Source: Bacteroides oleiciplenus YIT 12058
GTDB taxonomy: Bacteria > Bacteroidota > Bacteroidia > Bacteroidales > Bacteroidaceae
Reading direction: 5' to 3'
DNA: 64,000 nucleotides
NCBI RefSeq assembly: GCF_000315485.1
Contig: NZ_JH992940.1
Coordinates: 1,419,194 to 1,483,193, forward strand
Part shown: piece by piece, positions 45,088-53,191 of the stretch
How the letters are laid out: every line of letters starts with the position of its first letter
Numbering within the stretch: the first letter of the stretch is position 1
Made by a program: the position numbers and the translations under genes
The notes under the pieces: model-generated
What the model was told of the DNA's origin: nothing
What the model saw: only the letters and a program-made list of their open reading frames with translations
Database searches by the model: none

Positions 45088-46479
45088 CTATTCTTGAATA
45101 TTAGGTTCTTCCAATTGATAACCATACTTTTTATCTGCCCTCTTCAATAAAAAGGCTACCACAAGAGATAAGCAAGCAATACCGGTAAAGATACACATCG
45201 GTATCGTATAGTCATACATATTTGTACCATCAGCTTTTTGCCCGACTATACAATAAACATCAAGTACTTTACCTATCAGAGTAGGAATACCCCACAGACC
45301 AATATTCTGGATAAAGAATATCAATGCATAGGCTGTACCTAACTGGCTCACTGGGAATATCTTGGCTACAGCGGGCCACATGGCAGACGGTACCAGAGAG
45401 AAAGCAATACCCAGAATAATCATCAATGCAATAGCTACCAGCCAGTAGTCAATGGCAGGGATGGCATATATGAAGTGTACACCTATCAGCATGGCAGCAC
45501 CTAATATCATAATGGAAGCCGATTTACCGCGCTTATCAATAAACCCTCCAAACACCGGAGTAAGAATCAATGCACCCAATGCTGGCAGTCCGGCAAAAGT
45601 TCCTGCCACATTTTCATTAATGCCATATTTGATGATCATCAATTCGGAAGCAAACTTCTGGAAAGGGAACACACATGAATAGAATAACACACAGAGCAAA
45701 GCTATCAGCCAGAATCCCGGATTAACCAAGATATTCTTCACATCTTTGAAAGAGAACTTCTCTTCCTCTCCTTCCGTACCGGCTGCTATGGCAGCTTCTT
45801 CCATCTGCTTATCCAGCTTCTTATCCATCACGGAGAAGATAAAGAAAGCTATCAAACCACCCACCAGCAATATCAGTCCTAATAATACCGGAGAAGGAAG
45901 TCCTAAAGCACGTGCCATAGGAATAGCTACTGCATAACCGGCTTGCGAACCGATACGTGCCAGTGCTACCTGTACTCCCATAGCTGTCGCCAGTTCTTTT
46001 CCTCTAAACCACTTAGCGATAATCTTAGAAACTGTGATACCAGCAACTTCCGCACCTACACCAAAGATGGAGTAACCGGCAAAAGCTACAAACACACCTG
46101 TTTTATAACCGAATATTTCATTAACTCCAAAAAGTGTCGCATCCGCACCTGCAAGTCCTGTCATTGCATAATATTCGAGCGCCGTACCTCCTACCATCAG
46201 GATGGTTGCCAGTTTTCCTGTGAAGCGAATACCAAAACGGTCAAGAATCAGTCCTCCCCAAATCAGCATCAGGAAGAATACATTCAGGAAACTGTAACCG
46301 CCGGTAAAGAATCCAAAGTCGGTACTCGACCACGCCAAGTCTGTCTCCAACATCGTTTTCAACGGTGCTACCACGTCGTTTACATAATAAGCTGCCATCA
46401 TCGTGAAGGCAACAATCACCAACGCGCCCCATCGGGTAGCTTTGGAGTCATTCAATTTAAGTTTCAATTGTTCTGTCAT
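45088..46479 (-). CDS. Major facilitator superfamily transporter
   Basis: From 46479 the product starts MTEQLKLKLNDSKATRWGAL and has twelve predicted helices. Family marks include DRFGIRFTGKLATILM after helix 2 and KRGKSASIMILG in the second half, with a long central loop. It resembles the oxalate/formate-antiporter and nitrate-type MFS proteins in layout, but the substrate cannot be read. A start eight codons upstream (46503) is also open. It may be co-transcribed with the PqqD-like gene. Confidence 0.85.
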   Translation of the reverse strand: MTEQLKLKLNDSKATRWGALVIVAFTMMAAYYVNDVVAPLKTMLETDLAWSSTDFGFFTGGYSFLNVFFLMLIWGGLILDRFGIRFTGKLATILMVGGTALEYYAMTGLAGADATLFGVNEIFGYKTGVFVAFAGYSIFGVGAEVAGITVSKIIAKWFRGKELATAMGVQVALARIGSQAGYAVAIPMARALGLPSPVLLGLILLVGGLIAFFIFSVMDKKLDKQMEEAAIAAGTEGEEEKFSFKDVKNILVNPGFWLIALLCVLFYSCVFPFQKFASELMIIKYGINENVAGTFAGLPALGALILTPVFGGFIDKRGKSASIMILGAAMLIGVHFIYAIPAIDYWLVAIALMIILGIAFSLVPSAMWPAVAKIFPVSQLGTAYALIFFIQNIGLWGIPTLIGKVLDVYCIVGQKADGTNMYDYTIPMCIFTGIACLSLVVAFLLKRADKKYGYQLEEPNIQE

Positions 46480-46531
46480 TGTACTATTTATATAAGATTT
46501 CAAATTATTGCTTTAGATTGCATAATCCCGA

Positions 46532-46539
46532 CAAAGGTA
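46532..46539 (-). promoter_or_regulatory. -7 box of the MFS transporter gene
   Basis: TACCTTTG on the minus strand lies 29 and 53 bases before the two possible start codons and fits TAnnTTTG. Confidence 0.5.
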
Positions 46540-46555
46540 ATTAAATCTGGCATAA

Positions 46556-46593
46556 AAAGAAAAGAGGTTGACACCTTTTCAGTGTCAACCTCT
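46556..46593 (-). terminator. Terminator of the secG operon
   Basis: AGAGGTTGACAC (46563-46574) pairs perfectly with GTGTCAACCTCT (46582-46593). On the minus strand it is followed by TTTCTTTTT. It ends the pdxA-to-secG gene train. Confidence 0.85.
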
Positions 46594-46629
46594 CTCTTAT
46601 TTCTGTTTGCGGTTCATCCGCGCATAGCT

Positions 46630-47007
46630 TTAGTTAGCTGGTTCTTCAGTAGCCGGAGCAGTAGTTTCAGGAGCTGCGGGAGCTTCTGTCTGCGGAGCAG
46701 CTGTACCAGACGGCATATTATACGGATTGGTTTTCTCTTCTTGCTGAGCCTGTTCCATAATTACATCGCCACTTCTACCAGAAGCAGTAGGAACAACATA
46801 AGCTGTAGCAATACTCATTACAACCATGAATGCAGCCAAACCCCATGTCGCTTTTTCCAAGAAGTCAGTAGTCTTACGCACACCCATAATCTGATTAGAA
46901 GAAGAAAAGCCGGATGCCAGACCGCCTCCTTTGGAATTTTGAATCAATACAATGAAGCACATCAGCAAGGATGCAATCACCATTAAGATAACTAATAATA
47001 AGTACAT
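46630..47007 (-). CDS. secG: Preprotein translocase subunit SecG
   Basis: The 125-residue product has two membrane helices (about 1-22 and 55-72). They flank the SecG signature QNSKGGGLASGFSSSNQIMG and the loop RKTTDFLEKATWGLA. A low-complexity Pro/Ala/Glu/Thr-rich tail of about 35 residues follows, longer than in proteobacteria but usual in Bacteroidetes. SecG assists the SecYEG channel. It is last in the train, four bases after the TPR-like gene. Confidence 0.95.
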   Translation of the reverse strand: MYLLLVILMVIASLLMCFIVLIQNSKGGGLASGFSSSNQIMGVRKTTDFLEKATWGLAAFMVVMSIATAYVVPTASGRSGDVIMEQAQQEEKTNPYNMPSGTAAPQTEAPAAPETTAPATEEPAN

Positions 47008-47011
47008 TTTG

Positions 47012-47905
47012 TTATTTTGATTTAGCGTTAATAATCAATTTCTCCAAAAATCTGATTTGGTCTGCAAAGTAAGCATTTTTTTTTGGATAATTCAAACTTA
47101 ATTTTTTAATAATTTCAAGTGCCTTGTCATAACGGCGCTGTTTGATATAAATTTTAGCTAAAGTTTCGGTAAAACAGCTATCATCCAAGTCATCGGAAAC
47201 TGATTTCGGAATTGTTTCCTCATCGGTTTCTTCATCCTCCGTTTCATCCTCTCGTTCTGCTTTTATATCTGCCGGCTGAATGATTTCTTCGGGAGCAACC
47301 ATCGTTTCCTCTTCTTCCGCATCGTCTTCAATCAAAGGCAGCAGAAGTACTTTTTCTTCTTTAGGTAACTTCAGGCTGATTCCTTCTTCTGTCTCACTCT
47401 GGCGGATAAAACCATCAATCAAATCCTGTCCGCGCAACTTTGGTACTTCTGCCGGAACAGATGATGATGTATCCGCCTCGCCTGTCTCTTCATCATCCCG
47501 CACCAGATAAGAGGTATAATCCATGGCATAGTCCAGTTCCGTCATTTGGGAATGTTCTTCGGGAACAGTGGCAAGGAAAGCATCTATCAGTGAGAGGGTA
47601 CGGTCAATGCTCGGCTCTTTTTCCAAATCCTTTTCGGCAACATGCACCGAAGTACGGGGATGGAGAGCGTATCGATCACCTTCAATCAGGTAAAACAGTA
47701 CACGGCGGTCTGATACATACAATACCGCTTTACGTAGTTCTGCACCGAAATTAATATCGTGCAGCACATAGAGATTCTTGAGATAGAGCAAGCGCAGGGA
47801 CTGAAAATAAGGATAACGGGCTACCAGCGTACGAAGTTCATACAAGGTATCCCGGTTCAACGCCTCGGGATGCTGTATCCATTGTTGCAAATGTACAGGC
47901 GTCAT
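47012..47905 (-). CDS. TPR-like protein of unknown function in the secG operon
   Basis: The 297-residue product has no signal peptide. It starts MTPVHLQQWIQHPEALNRDT, continues with helical repeats and has an acidic middle (EDETEDEETDEETIP). The C terminus forms a tetratricopeptide-like pair (SCFTETLAKIYIKQRRYDKA; LSLNYPKKNAYFADQIRFLE). It is probably a cytoplasmic scaffold. It lies eight bases after the LptE-like gene and four bases before secG, an order that I recall as common in Bacteroides. Confidence 0.8.
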   Translation of the reverse strand: MTPVHLQQWIQHPEALNRDTLYELRTLVARYPYFQSLRLLYLKNLYVLHDINFGAELRKAVLYVSDRRVLFYLIEGDRYALHPRTSVHVAEKDLEKEPSIDRTLSLIDAFLATVPEEHSQMTELDYAMDYTSYLVRDDEETGEADTSSSVPAEVPKLRGQDLIDGFIRQSETEEGISLKLPKEEKVLLLPLIEDDAEEEETMVAPEEIIQPADIKAEREDETEDEETDEETIPKSVSDDLDDSCFTETLAKIYIKQRRYDKALEIIKKLSLNYPKKNAYFADQIRFLEKLIINAKSK

Positions 47906-47913
47906 TCCTTATA

Positions 47914-48441
47914 TTACCAGTTAGCTACAGTTGCGTTAAATATTTGTTCTGTAATGTCTTTCACCATCTTGGTTATCAAGTCATCCTGCACATCAGTCAG
48001 CAGCAAGGAAGAGTCATAGGTCTGGAAAGCTGTGAACTGTTGATCGGTGAAATCATCTTTATGATCGGTATTGTTCACAAAAGTAACCTTTACCGTCAAA
48101 GTCACCTTCACCTTTGAAGAAAATCCACTCGCATCTACCGCCTCGTTATATTGATTATAACCGGTAATCTCACCATCAATTTCAAGGTCGGCATTCCCAT
48201 TGACCAGCGACAAGCGCGTCTGGCGCATAAACAAATCTTTCAAGTCCTGATTAAACTGTGTAGCCAACGGGGCATAGACATACTCCGCACGATTTTGGAA
48301 ATCAGCTATCGAAATAGTCTTCACCTTAGCATAGTCAATCGAACTAATCGGGGCAAGTCCTACTTTAATACTACACGAATTTACTATCAGTAATATGCCC
48401 AGCAGCATAGCTGTCGAGGCAATCTTTTTAATCCAATCCAT
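47914..48441 (-). CDS. lptE: LptE-like outer-membrane LPS assembly lipoprotein
   Basis: The 175-residue product has a lipoprotein signal (ILLIVNSCS, Cys23). It then has VGLAPISSIDYAKVKTISIA, LFMRQTRLSLVNGNADLEID and GEITGYNQYN, matching the Bacteroidetes LptE family. LptE plugs the LptD barrel and helps lipopolysaccharide reach the cell surface. Its start overlaps the end of the sigma-54 activator gene by 14 bases, so translation is coupled. lptC lies elsewhere in this window (56712-57359). Confidence 0.85.
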   Translation of the reverse strand: MDWIKKIASTAMLLGILLIVNSCSIKVGLAPISSIDYAKVKTISIADFQNRAEYVYAPLATQFNQDLKDLFMRQTRLSLVNGNADLEIDGEITGYNQYNEAVDASGFSSKVKVTLTVKVTFVNNTDHKDDFTDQQFTAFQTYDSSLLLTDVQDDLITKMVKDITEQIFNATVANW

Positions 48442-49672
48442 ATTCTTTAATCTTTCTGTATAAGGTACGCTCGGAAATATTCAAATCCTTTGCCGCACTC
48501 TTGCGTTTACCATGATGTTTTTCCAAAGCCTTCCGTATCATTTCTTTCTCCACCTCATCCAGCGAGAGAGATTCTTCTACATATTCTTCCGTATCCTGTA
48601 TATCTTCATCCATTTCATGAGATGGCTTTATGGAAGGATGAATAATAGTAGGCACACTCGGAGAAACAGGAGTTACCACAGCAGGTGGCTGGGCATAATA
48701 GGTGGCCGATACAGCCGGAGCAGCAGTCTTTCCACGCTCGGTCATAATCTCATGCACCAGTTTCTTCAATTCCGTCACATCCTGACGCATATCGAAGAGA
48801 ACCTGATACAGAATTTCCCTTTCACTCCCGAAACTCTTGGACTCTTTGACACCGAACAAAGCCGGAAGCCGTTGCATATTATTCTGATCCGGCAAATAAC
48901 CTTTCAGAATAGTGCCATTGATTTCACGATTTGTTTCAATGATAGAAATCTGCTCTGTAATGTTCTTCAATTGCCGCACATTGCCGGGCCATGAATAAGA
49001 AAGCAGCAACTGCCGGGCATCATCTGTCAATTGGATGGCAGGCATACGATATTTCTCAGCAAAGTCTGAAGCAAACTTACGGAATAATAAAAATGCGTCC
49101 TCTCCGCGCTCACGCAGAGGGGGCACCTGAATAGGTACAGTATTGAGACGGTAATACAAGTCTTCACGGAAACGTCCTTCGGAAATAGCCTGCGTCAGGT
49201 TCACATTGGTAGCAGCTACAATGCGTACATTAGTCTTCTGCACCTTAGACGAACCGACTTTAATGAACTCTCCACTTTCGAGCACACGAAGCAGACGTGC
49301 TTGCGTAGGCAAAGGCAACTCTCCCACTTCATCCAGGAAAATAGTTCCTCCATCCGCTTCACCAAAATATCCTTTCCGTTCGCCAATGGCACCAGTGAAC
49401 GCTCCTTTCTCATGACCGAACAACTCCGAATCAATGGTTCCTTCAGGAATGGCACCACAATTCACTGCGATGTACTGACCGTGTTTCCGCCTACTGTACT
49501 GGTGGATGATCTGGGGGAAGCTCTCCTTACCCACACCACTCTCTCCGGTAATCAGTACCGACAAATCGGTAGGCGCCACCTGAATGGCAACGTCTATCGC
49601 ACGCATCAATGCTTCATTGTTACCAATGATGCCAAAACGTAATTTTACCTGTTGTATTTCCGTTTTCGTCAT
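48428..49672 (-). CDS. Sigma-54-dependent transcriptional activator without a receiver domain
   Basis: From 49672 the product (414 residues) begins MTKTEIQQVKLRFGIIGNNE and goes straight into the AAA+ domain: ITGESGVGKESF (Walker A), HEKGAFTGA (sigma-54 contact loop), GGTIFLDEVGELPLP (Walker B) and SWPGNVRQLKN. A linker of about 110 residues follows, then a Fis-type HTH (KSAAKDLNISERTLYRKIKE). With no N-terminal sensor, activity may depend on level or on a partner. The stop of pdxA (49674) lies one base before this ATG. A seven-residue longer start would overlap pdxA and is less likely. Confidence 0.92.
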   Translation of the reverse strand: MTKTEIQQVKLRFGIIGNNEALMRAIDVAIQVAPTDLSVLITGESGVGKESFPQIIHQYSRRKHGQYIAVNCGAIPEGTIDSELFGHEKGAFTGAIGERKGYFGEADGGTIFLDEVGELPLPTQARLLRVLESGEFIKVGSSKVQKTNVRIVAATNVNLTQAISEGRFREDLYYRLNTVPIQVPPLRERGEDAFLLFRKFASDFAEKYRMPAIQLTDDARQLLLSYSWPGNVRQLKNITEQISIIETNREINGTILKGYLPDQNNMQRLPALFGVKESKSFGSEREILYQVLFDMRQDVTELKKLVHEIMTERGKTAAPAVSATYYAQPPAVVTPVSPSVPTIIHPSIKPSHEMDEDIQDTEEYVEESLSLDEVEKEMIRKALEKHHGKRKSAAKDLNISERTLYRKIKEYGLD

Positions 49673-49673
49673 A

Positions 49674-50771
49674 CTACAAATCTTCTTCCACACTATCGAG
49701 TTTCAACTTGTCGCTGTCATCACGCTTTTCGTAATATTGTTTTCGCAAAGGGTTGGCATGTGCTTCTTTATCACGCAGGCGATTACGGAATACGTCAATA
49801 GACACATAGATAGCCTGGCGGAACGAGTCTTCGCTCGCCAATCCTTTTCCTGCTATGTCATAGGCAGTACCATGAGCCGGTGAGGTGCGTATCACAGGCA
49901 ATCCGGCCGTATAGTTCACACCTTCATCCATTGCCAGCGCCTTGAACGGGGCCAGTCCCTGATCATGATACATGGCAAGTACACCATCGAAATGAGTGAA
50001 ATTGCCTGAACCCATGAAGCCATCAGCCGGATATGGACCATAGCACAAAATTCCTCTTGCAGCCATTTCTTTCAATGCCGGAATGATGATTTCTTCCTCT
50101 TCTTTGCCCAGCAACCCTTCATCTCCTGCATGTGGATTCAGAGAGAGTACGGCAATACGCGGTGCACCAATAGCAAAGTCCTGCTTCAATGACTGATTGA
50201 AGATAGCCAATTTTTCCTGTATCAGTTCCTTCGTTATAGTGGATGCAATCTGGCTGACAGGAATATGTCCCGTCACCAGTGCCACCCGGAAATCATCTTT
50301 CATTAATATCATCAACGACTTGGCACCATTTCCCAATCTTTCTTCTATATATTCCGTATGACCGGGGAAAGAAAAAGTCTCCGACTGAATAGTATGCTTA
50401 TTGATAGGCGCTGTCACAATCACATCAATCAGCCCTTCCCTGTACTCCTCAATTGCCCTTTCCAATGCACCAAGTGCAGCCTTTCCGGCTTCCGGGTCAG
50501 CTTTCGAGAATTCCACTTTCACTTCATCATCCGTGCAGTTCACTACACTCAGACGATTGTGAGCTGCTTCCGCAGCAGAGTTCACGATACTGAAGTTTGT
50601 CGGCAAATCAAGTGACTTACGATGATAAGCTGCTACCTTGGGTGAGCCATAAATAATAGGCGTACACAGTTCCAGCATAACGGGGTCTGAAAATGTTTTC
50701 AGAATAACCTCGTAACCCACGCCGTTTATATCTCCCTGGGTAATGCCGACTTTTATTTTATTATCTTCCAT
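49674..50771 (-). CDS. pdxA: 4-hydroxythreonine-4-phosphate dehydrogenase
   Basis: The 365-residue product has the PdxA signature: KVGITQGDINGVGYEVILK at the N terminus, FPGHTEYIEE, LSLNPHAGDEGLLG and MYHDQGLAPFK. The His residues of the last three segments bind the divalent metal, and APINKHTI contributes to the active site. It catalyses an NAD-dependent step of the DXP-dependent pyridoxal phosphate pathway in the cytoplasm. It leads the transcript that continues into the sigma-54 activator, LptE, TPR and SecG genes. Length is normal. Confidence 0.96.
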   Translation of the reverse strand: MEDNKIKVGITQGDINGVGYEVILKTFSDPVMLELCTPIIYGSPKVAAYHRKSLDLPTNFSIVNSAAEAAHNRLSVVNCTDDEVKVEFSKADPEAGKAALGALERAIEEYREGLIDVIVTAPINKHTIQSETFSFPGHTEYIEERLGNGAKSLMILMKDDFRVALVTGHIPVSQIASTITKELIQEKLAIFNQSLKQDFAIGAPRIAVLSLNPHAGDEGLLGKEEEEIIIPALKEMAARGILCYGPYPADGFMGSGNFTHFDGVLAMYHDQGLAPFKALAMDEGVNYTAGLPVIRTSPAHGTAYDIAGKGLASEDSFRQAIYVSIDVFRNRLRDKEAHANPLRKQYYEKRDDSDKLKLDSVEEDL

Positions 50772-50799
50772 TTTTTAATATATATATCACATTAGATTC

Positions 50800-50863
50800 T
50801 TTGAACACAGAATCACGGAGTTTCAATATCAAAGACATAGAAAGCCGTGATTCCGTATTCAAA
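50800..50863. repeat. Imperfect 19-bp inverted repeat before pdxA
   Basis: Bases 50800-50818 and 50845-50863 are near-complementary (GAATCACGG and CCGTGATTC at the core) with a 26-base loop. It lies between the DUF4837 stop and the pdxA start. No long T-run follows on the minus strand, so it may be a weak terminator or a leader structure. Confidence 0.5.
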
Positions 50864-50869
50864 GCAGTA

Positions 50870-51925
50870 TTATTTTTCCTGATCAGCAGCCTGCTCTTTT
50901 GTAACCCCCAACGGTATTTCTGCTCCCGTCTGTTTATCACCCGGAACTCTCAATGTATAAAGAGAAGCTTCCATCTGGCGCATTAGATTACGTTTCAGCT
51001 TATCGGGTGAATAGATAAACGCTTCTACAACGATAATGCGTTGGTTTACCGGATCCAGGCGCATATGCGAAACATACGGGCCACCCATGAAGTCACCCTT
51101 CATACGCCACAACCCACGTGCCTCCAAAGCATATTCGCCTTGTACAGTGAGAGGACGCACATCAGTCATCAATGAGTCGGTCATCATATACACGCCTTCC
51201 TTAGATCCCGGAATATTAGCTTTCATGACAGAGTCGCGCATTTGCACAAAATATTCTTTGGTAAACGTATTCTTATCCGTATAAGGGAAAGAGTAAATAA
51301 CAAAGTTCTGATCGCCGGTAGCTGCATTCGTACCTGCCCAGAAGAAATTTTCACCTTGTTTGGTAGAAGCAAGCTCTGCAGGTACCCATACATCACAATC
51401 AAACATACTCTTCACTTTCGTAGACACATAGTCATTATGCTTCTTTTCCAACTGCGAAATCTGGCGATTCATTTCCGCACGGGTGAAGAAGTCGATAATA
51501 GTCTGCTTGTTTTCCGACACAAATTTCTCGAAAGAAGCTTCATCGGGAGCCTGAATAGTCAGAATGGTCTGCGGGGCTGCATATACATCCCTTGCATACT
51601 TAAATTTAGGCTGGGTATAAATGTCCTGTACATCAGCAATGATAATGTTACGAATCAGCTTTAACGTAGCATCATAATTTGACGGAGAAGTGTACATCAT
51701 ACGGAAAGAACGTTCGGATTGGGGAAGCCCCGGTACATCCGTATCAAGTACGTCAAAAAGGGCCCTGCCGGCAGGACGCTCCCACATAGCGGGGTCAACC
51801 ACTACCAAAATCTCATATGCACGACCGCTGGAGGTCGCACCAAATACGCCTTTCTTACCGCCACTACAAGCGGAAAAAGCAATCGCTACAAGAGCTAAAC
51901 TCAAAAAAAACAGGTGCTTTCTCAT
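50870..51925 (-). CDS. DUF4837 family lipoprotein
   Basis: The 351-residue product has a lipoprotein signal (LVAIAFSACSGGKKG, Cys20). The body contains SSGRAYEILVVVDPAMWERP, VPGLPQSERSFRMMYTSPS and YVSTKVKSMFDCDVWVPAEL. I recognise it as DUF4837, a Bacteroidetes family of unknown function. It is likely attached to a membrane in the periplasm. It precedes pdxA on the same strand, separated by the inverted repeat at 50800-50863. Confidence 0.82.
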   Translation of the reverse strand: MRKHLFFLSLALVAIAFSACSGGKKGVFGATSSGRAYEILVVVDPAMWERPAGRALFDVLDTDVPGLPQSERSFRMMYTSPSNYDATLKLIRNIIIADVQDIYTQPKFKYARDVYAAPQTILTIQAPDEASFEKFVSENKQTIIDFFTRAEMNRQISQLEKKHNDYVSTKVKSMFDCDVWVPAELASTKQGENFFWAGTNAATGDQNFVIYSFPYTDKNTFTKEYFVQMRDSVMKANIPGSKEGVYMMTDSLMTDVRPLTVQGEYALEARGLWRMKGDFMGGPYVSHMRLDPVNQRIIVVEAFIYSPDKLKRNLMRQMEASLYTLRVPGDKQTGAEIPLGVTKEQAADQEK

Positions 51926-51948
51926 ATACTTACTAGTTAATGTTTTTA

Positions 51949-51956
51949 CAAAACTA
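51949..51956 (-). promoter_or_regulatory. -7 box of the DUF4837 gene
   Basis: TAGTTTTG on the minus strand, 23 bases before the ATG at 51925, fits TAnnTTTG. Confidence 0.4.
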
Positions 51957-51994
51957 CGAAGAATACGTATATCATCCGAGCCAAAGTTAATAAT

Positions 51995-53035
51995 TTATAT
52001 TAATTCTTGTTTATTCTCTTCCTGTTTGGCAGTGGAAAGCATGCCGCAAGCGGCAAATATATCTTCCCCCCGGGAAGCACGTATTGTGGTAAACAAACCG
52101 TGAGAAGTCAGATAATCACGGAGTTTATTCATTGTTTCCATATCCGCACCTTCCAAATCTACGCCTGGTATGGCATGAAACCGGATGAGGTTGACACGAC
52201 AATCCAGTCCGCGCAAGAGTTTCAACAATTCTTTAGCATAGAGCAACGAATCATTCACACCTTTGAAAACAATATATTCAAAAGATAGTCTGCGCTGTTT
52301 ACTAAAATCATAGTTTTTTAACAAGTCTACCATTTCTGTGATAGAGAAAGCTTTCTCTGCCGGCATCAGTTCGCGGCGTTGCATAGCGACAGGAGAATGC
52401 AGACTGACCGCCAGATGGCATTCAGACTCCTCTATAAAGCGCTGGAAACCTTTACGTAAACCAACAGTAGAAAGAGTGATTCGCTTGGGGCTCCACCCAT
52501 AGCCATAAGAGGATGTCATTATCTCCAGAGCTTTCAGCACCTCGTCCAAATTGTCCAAAGGCTCTCCCATACCCATCATCACAATGTTAGTCAGCTTGTC
52601 ACGTTCCGGAAAGGAATTAATCTGATTGATAATCTGGTTGGCAGTCAGGTTAGCAATAAAGCCCTGCTTACCGGTCATACAGAACTTACAATTCATCTTG
52701 CAGCCCACCTGCGAAGATACACAAAGTGTGGCACGTTCTTCATCAGGAATATAAACCGCCTCTACAAAATGCTTCTCACCTGCCCGATACAGGTATTTCA
52801 CTGTACCGTCCACCGAACGCATCGCATCCACAGGCGCATCCGCTCCTACTTCACAGACATCTTTCAAGAGATCCCGGTGTTTTAACGACAAGTTCGTCAT
52901 GTCGTCTATAGAGTTCACTTTCTTGTCATACAGCCATGAAGCAATCTGCTTGGCGGCAAACCCGGGCATTCCCAGTCTCTTCACCACCTCCTGCAATTCA
53001 GCGAGTGTTAATCCTAAAAGAGTTTGTTTCGGCAT
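51995..53035 (-). CDS. rlmN: 23S rRNA adenine-2503 C2 / tRNA adenine-37 methyltransferase
   Basis: The 346-residue product has the radical SAM cluster motif CKMNCKFCMTGKQGF (CxxxCxxC, about 111-118). The methyl-carrier Cys is in AACGMLS near the C terminus, and IVMMGMGEPLDNLDEVL binds SAM. The N-terminal domain (GLTLAELQEVVKRLGMPGFA) contacts the RNA. It methylates the ribosomal peptidyl-transferase centre and certain tRNAs. It has its own promoter (53068-53098). Confidence 0.97.
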   Translation of the reverse strand: MPKQTLLGLTLAELQEVVKRLGMPGFAAKQIASWLYDKKVNSIDDMTNLSLKHRDLLKDVCEVGADAPVDAMRSVDGTVKYLYRAGEKHFVEAVYIPDEERATLCVSSQVGCKMNCKFCMTGKQGFIANLTANQIINQINSFPERDKLTNIVMMGMGEPLDNLDEVLKALEIMTSSYGYGWSPKRITLSTVGLRKGFQRFIEESECHLAVSLHSPVAMQRRELMPAEKAFSITEMVDLLKNYDFSKQRRLSFEYIVFKGVNDSLLYAKELLKLLRGLDCRVNLIRFHAIPGVDLEGADMETMNKLRDYLTSHGLFTTIRASRGEDIFAACGMLSTAKQEENKQELI

Positions 53036-53067
53036 AATTATCTATCAATCTTTCCAGTTTATCTTTG

Positions 53068-53098
53068 CAAAGGTAGGAATAAAGTTGCACAAAGGCAA
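53068..53098 (-). promoter_or_regulatory. Promoter of rlmN
   Basis: On the minus strand, TTG (complement of 53096-53098) and TACCTTTG (53068-53075) are separated by 20 bases, a full Bacteroides -33/-7 match, 33 bases before the start codon. Confidence 0.6.
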
Positions 53099-53127
53099 TG
53101 GCAGGCACAGAAAATGACAGAAAGGCA

Positions 53128-53165
53128 GAAAGAAAAAGCCGCCTGACATAACATCAAGCGGCTTT
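53128..53165 (-). terminator. Terminator of the coaX-to-PpiD gene train
   Basis: AAAGCCGC (53135-53142) pairs with GCGGCTTT (53158-53165). On the minus strand it continues with TTTTTCTTTC, 27 bases after the stop codon of the PpiD-like gene. Confidence 0.8.
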
Positions 53166-53191
53166 CATATCTCGAATTATTCTATAATTCC

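Noticed and set aside
45943..46986. 347-residue open frame antisense to the MFS and secG genes
   Set aside because: It spans two genes with clear homologues on the other strand. The translation is rich in Cys, His, Ser and Arg without any domain, as expected for a shadow frame.
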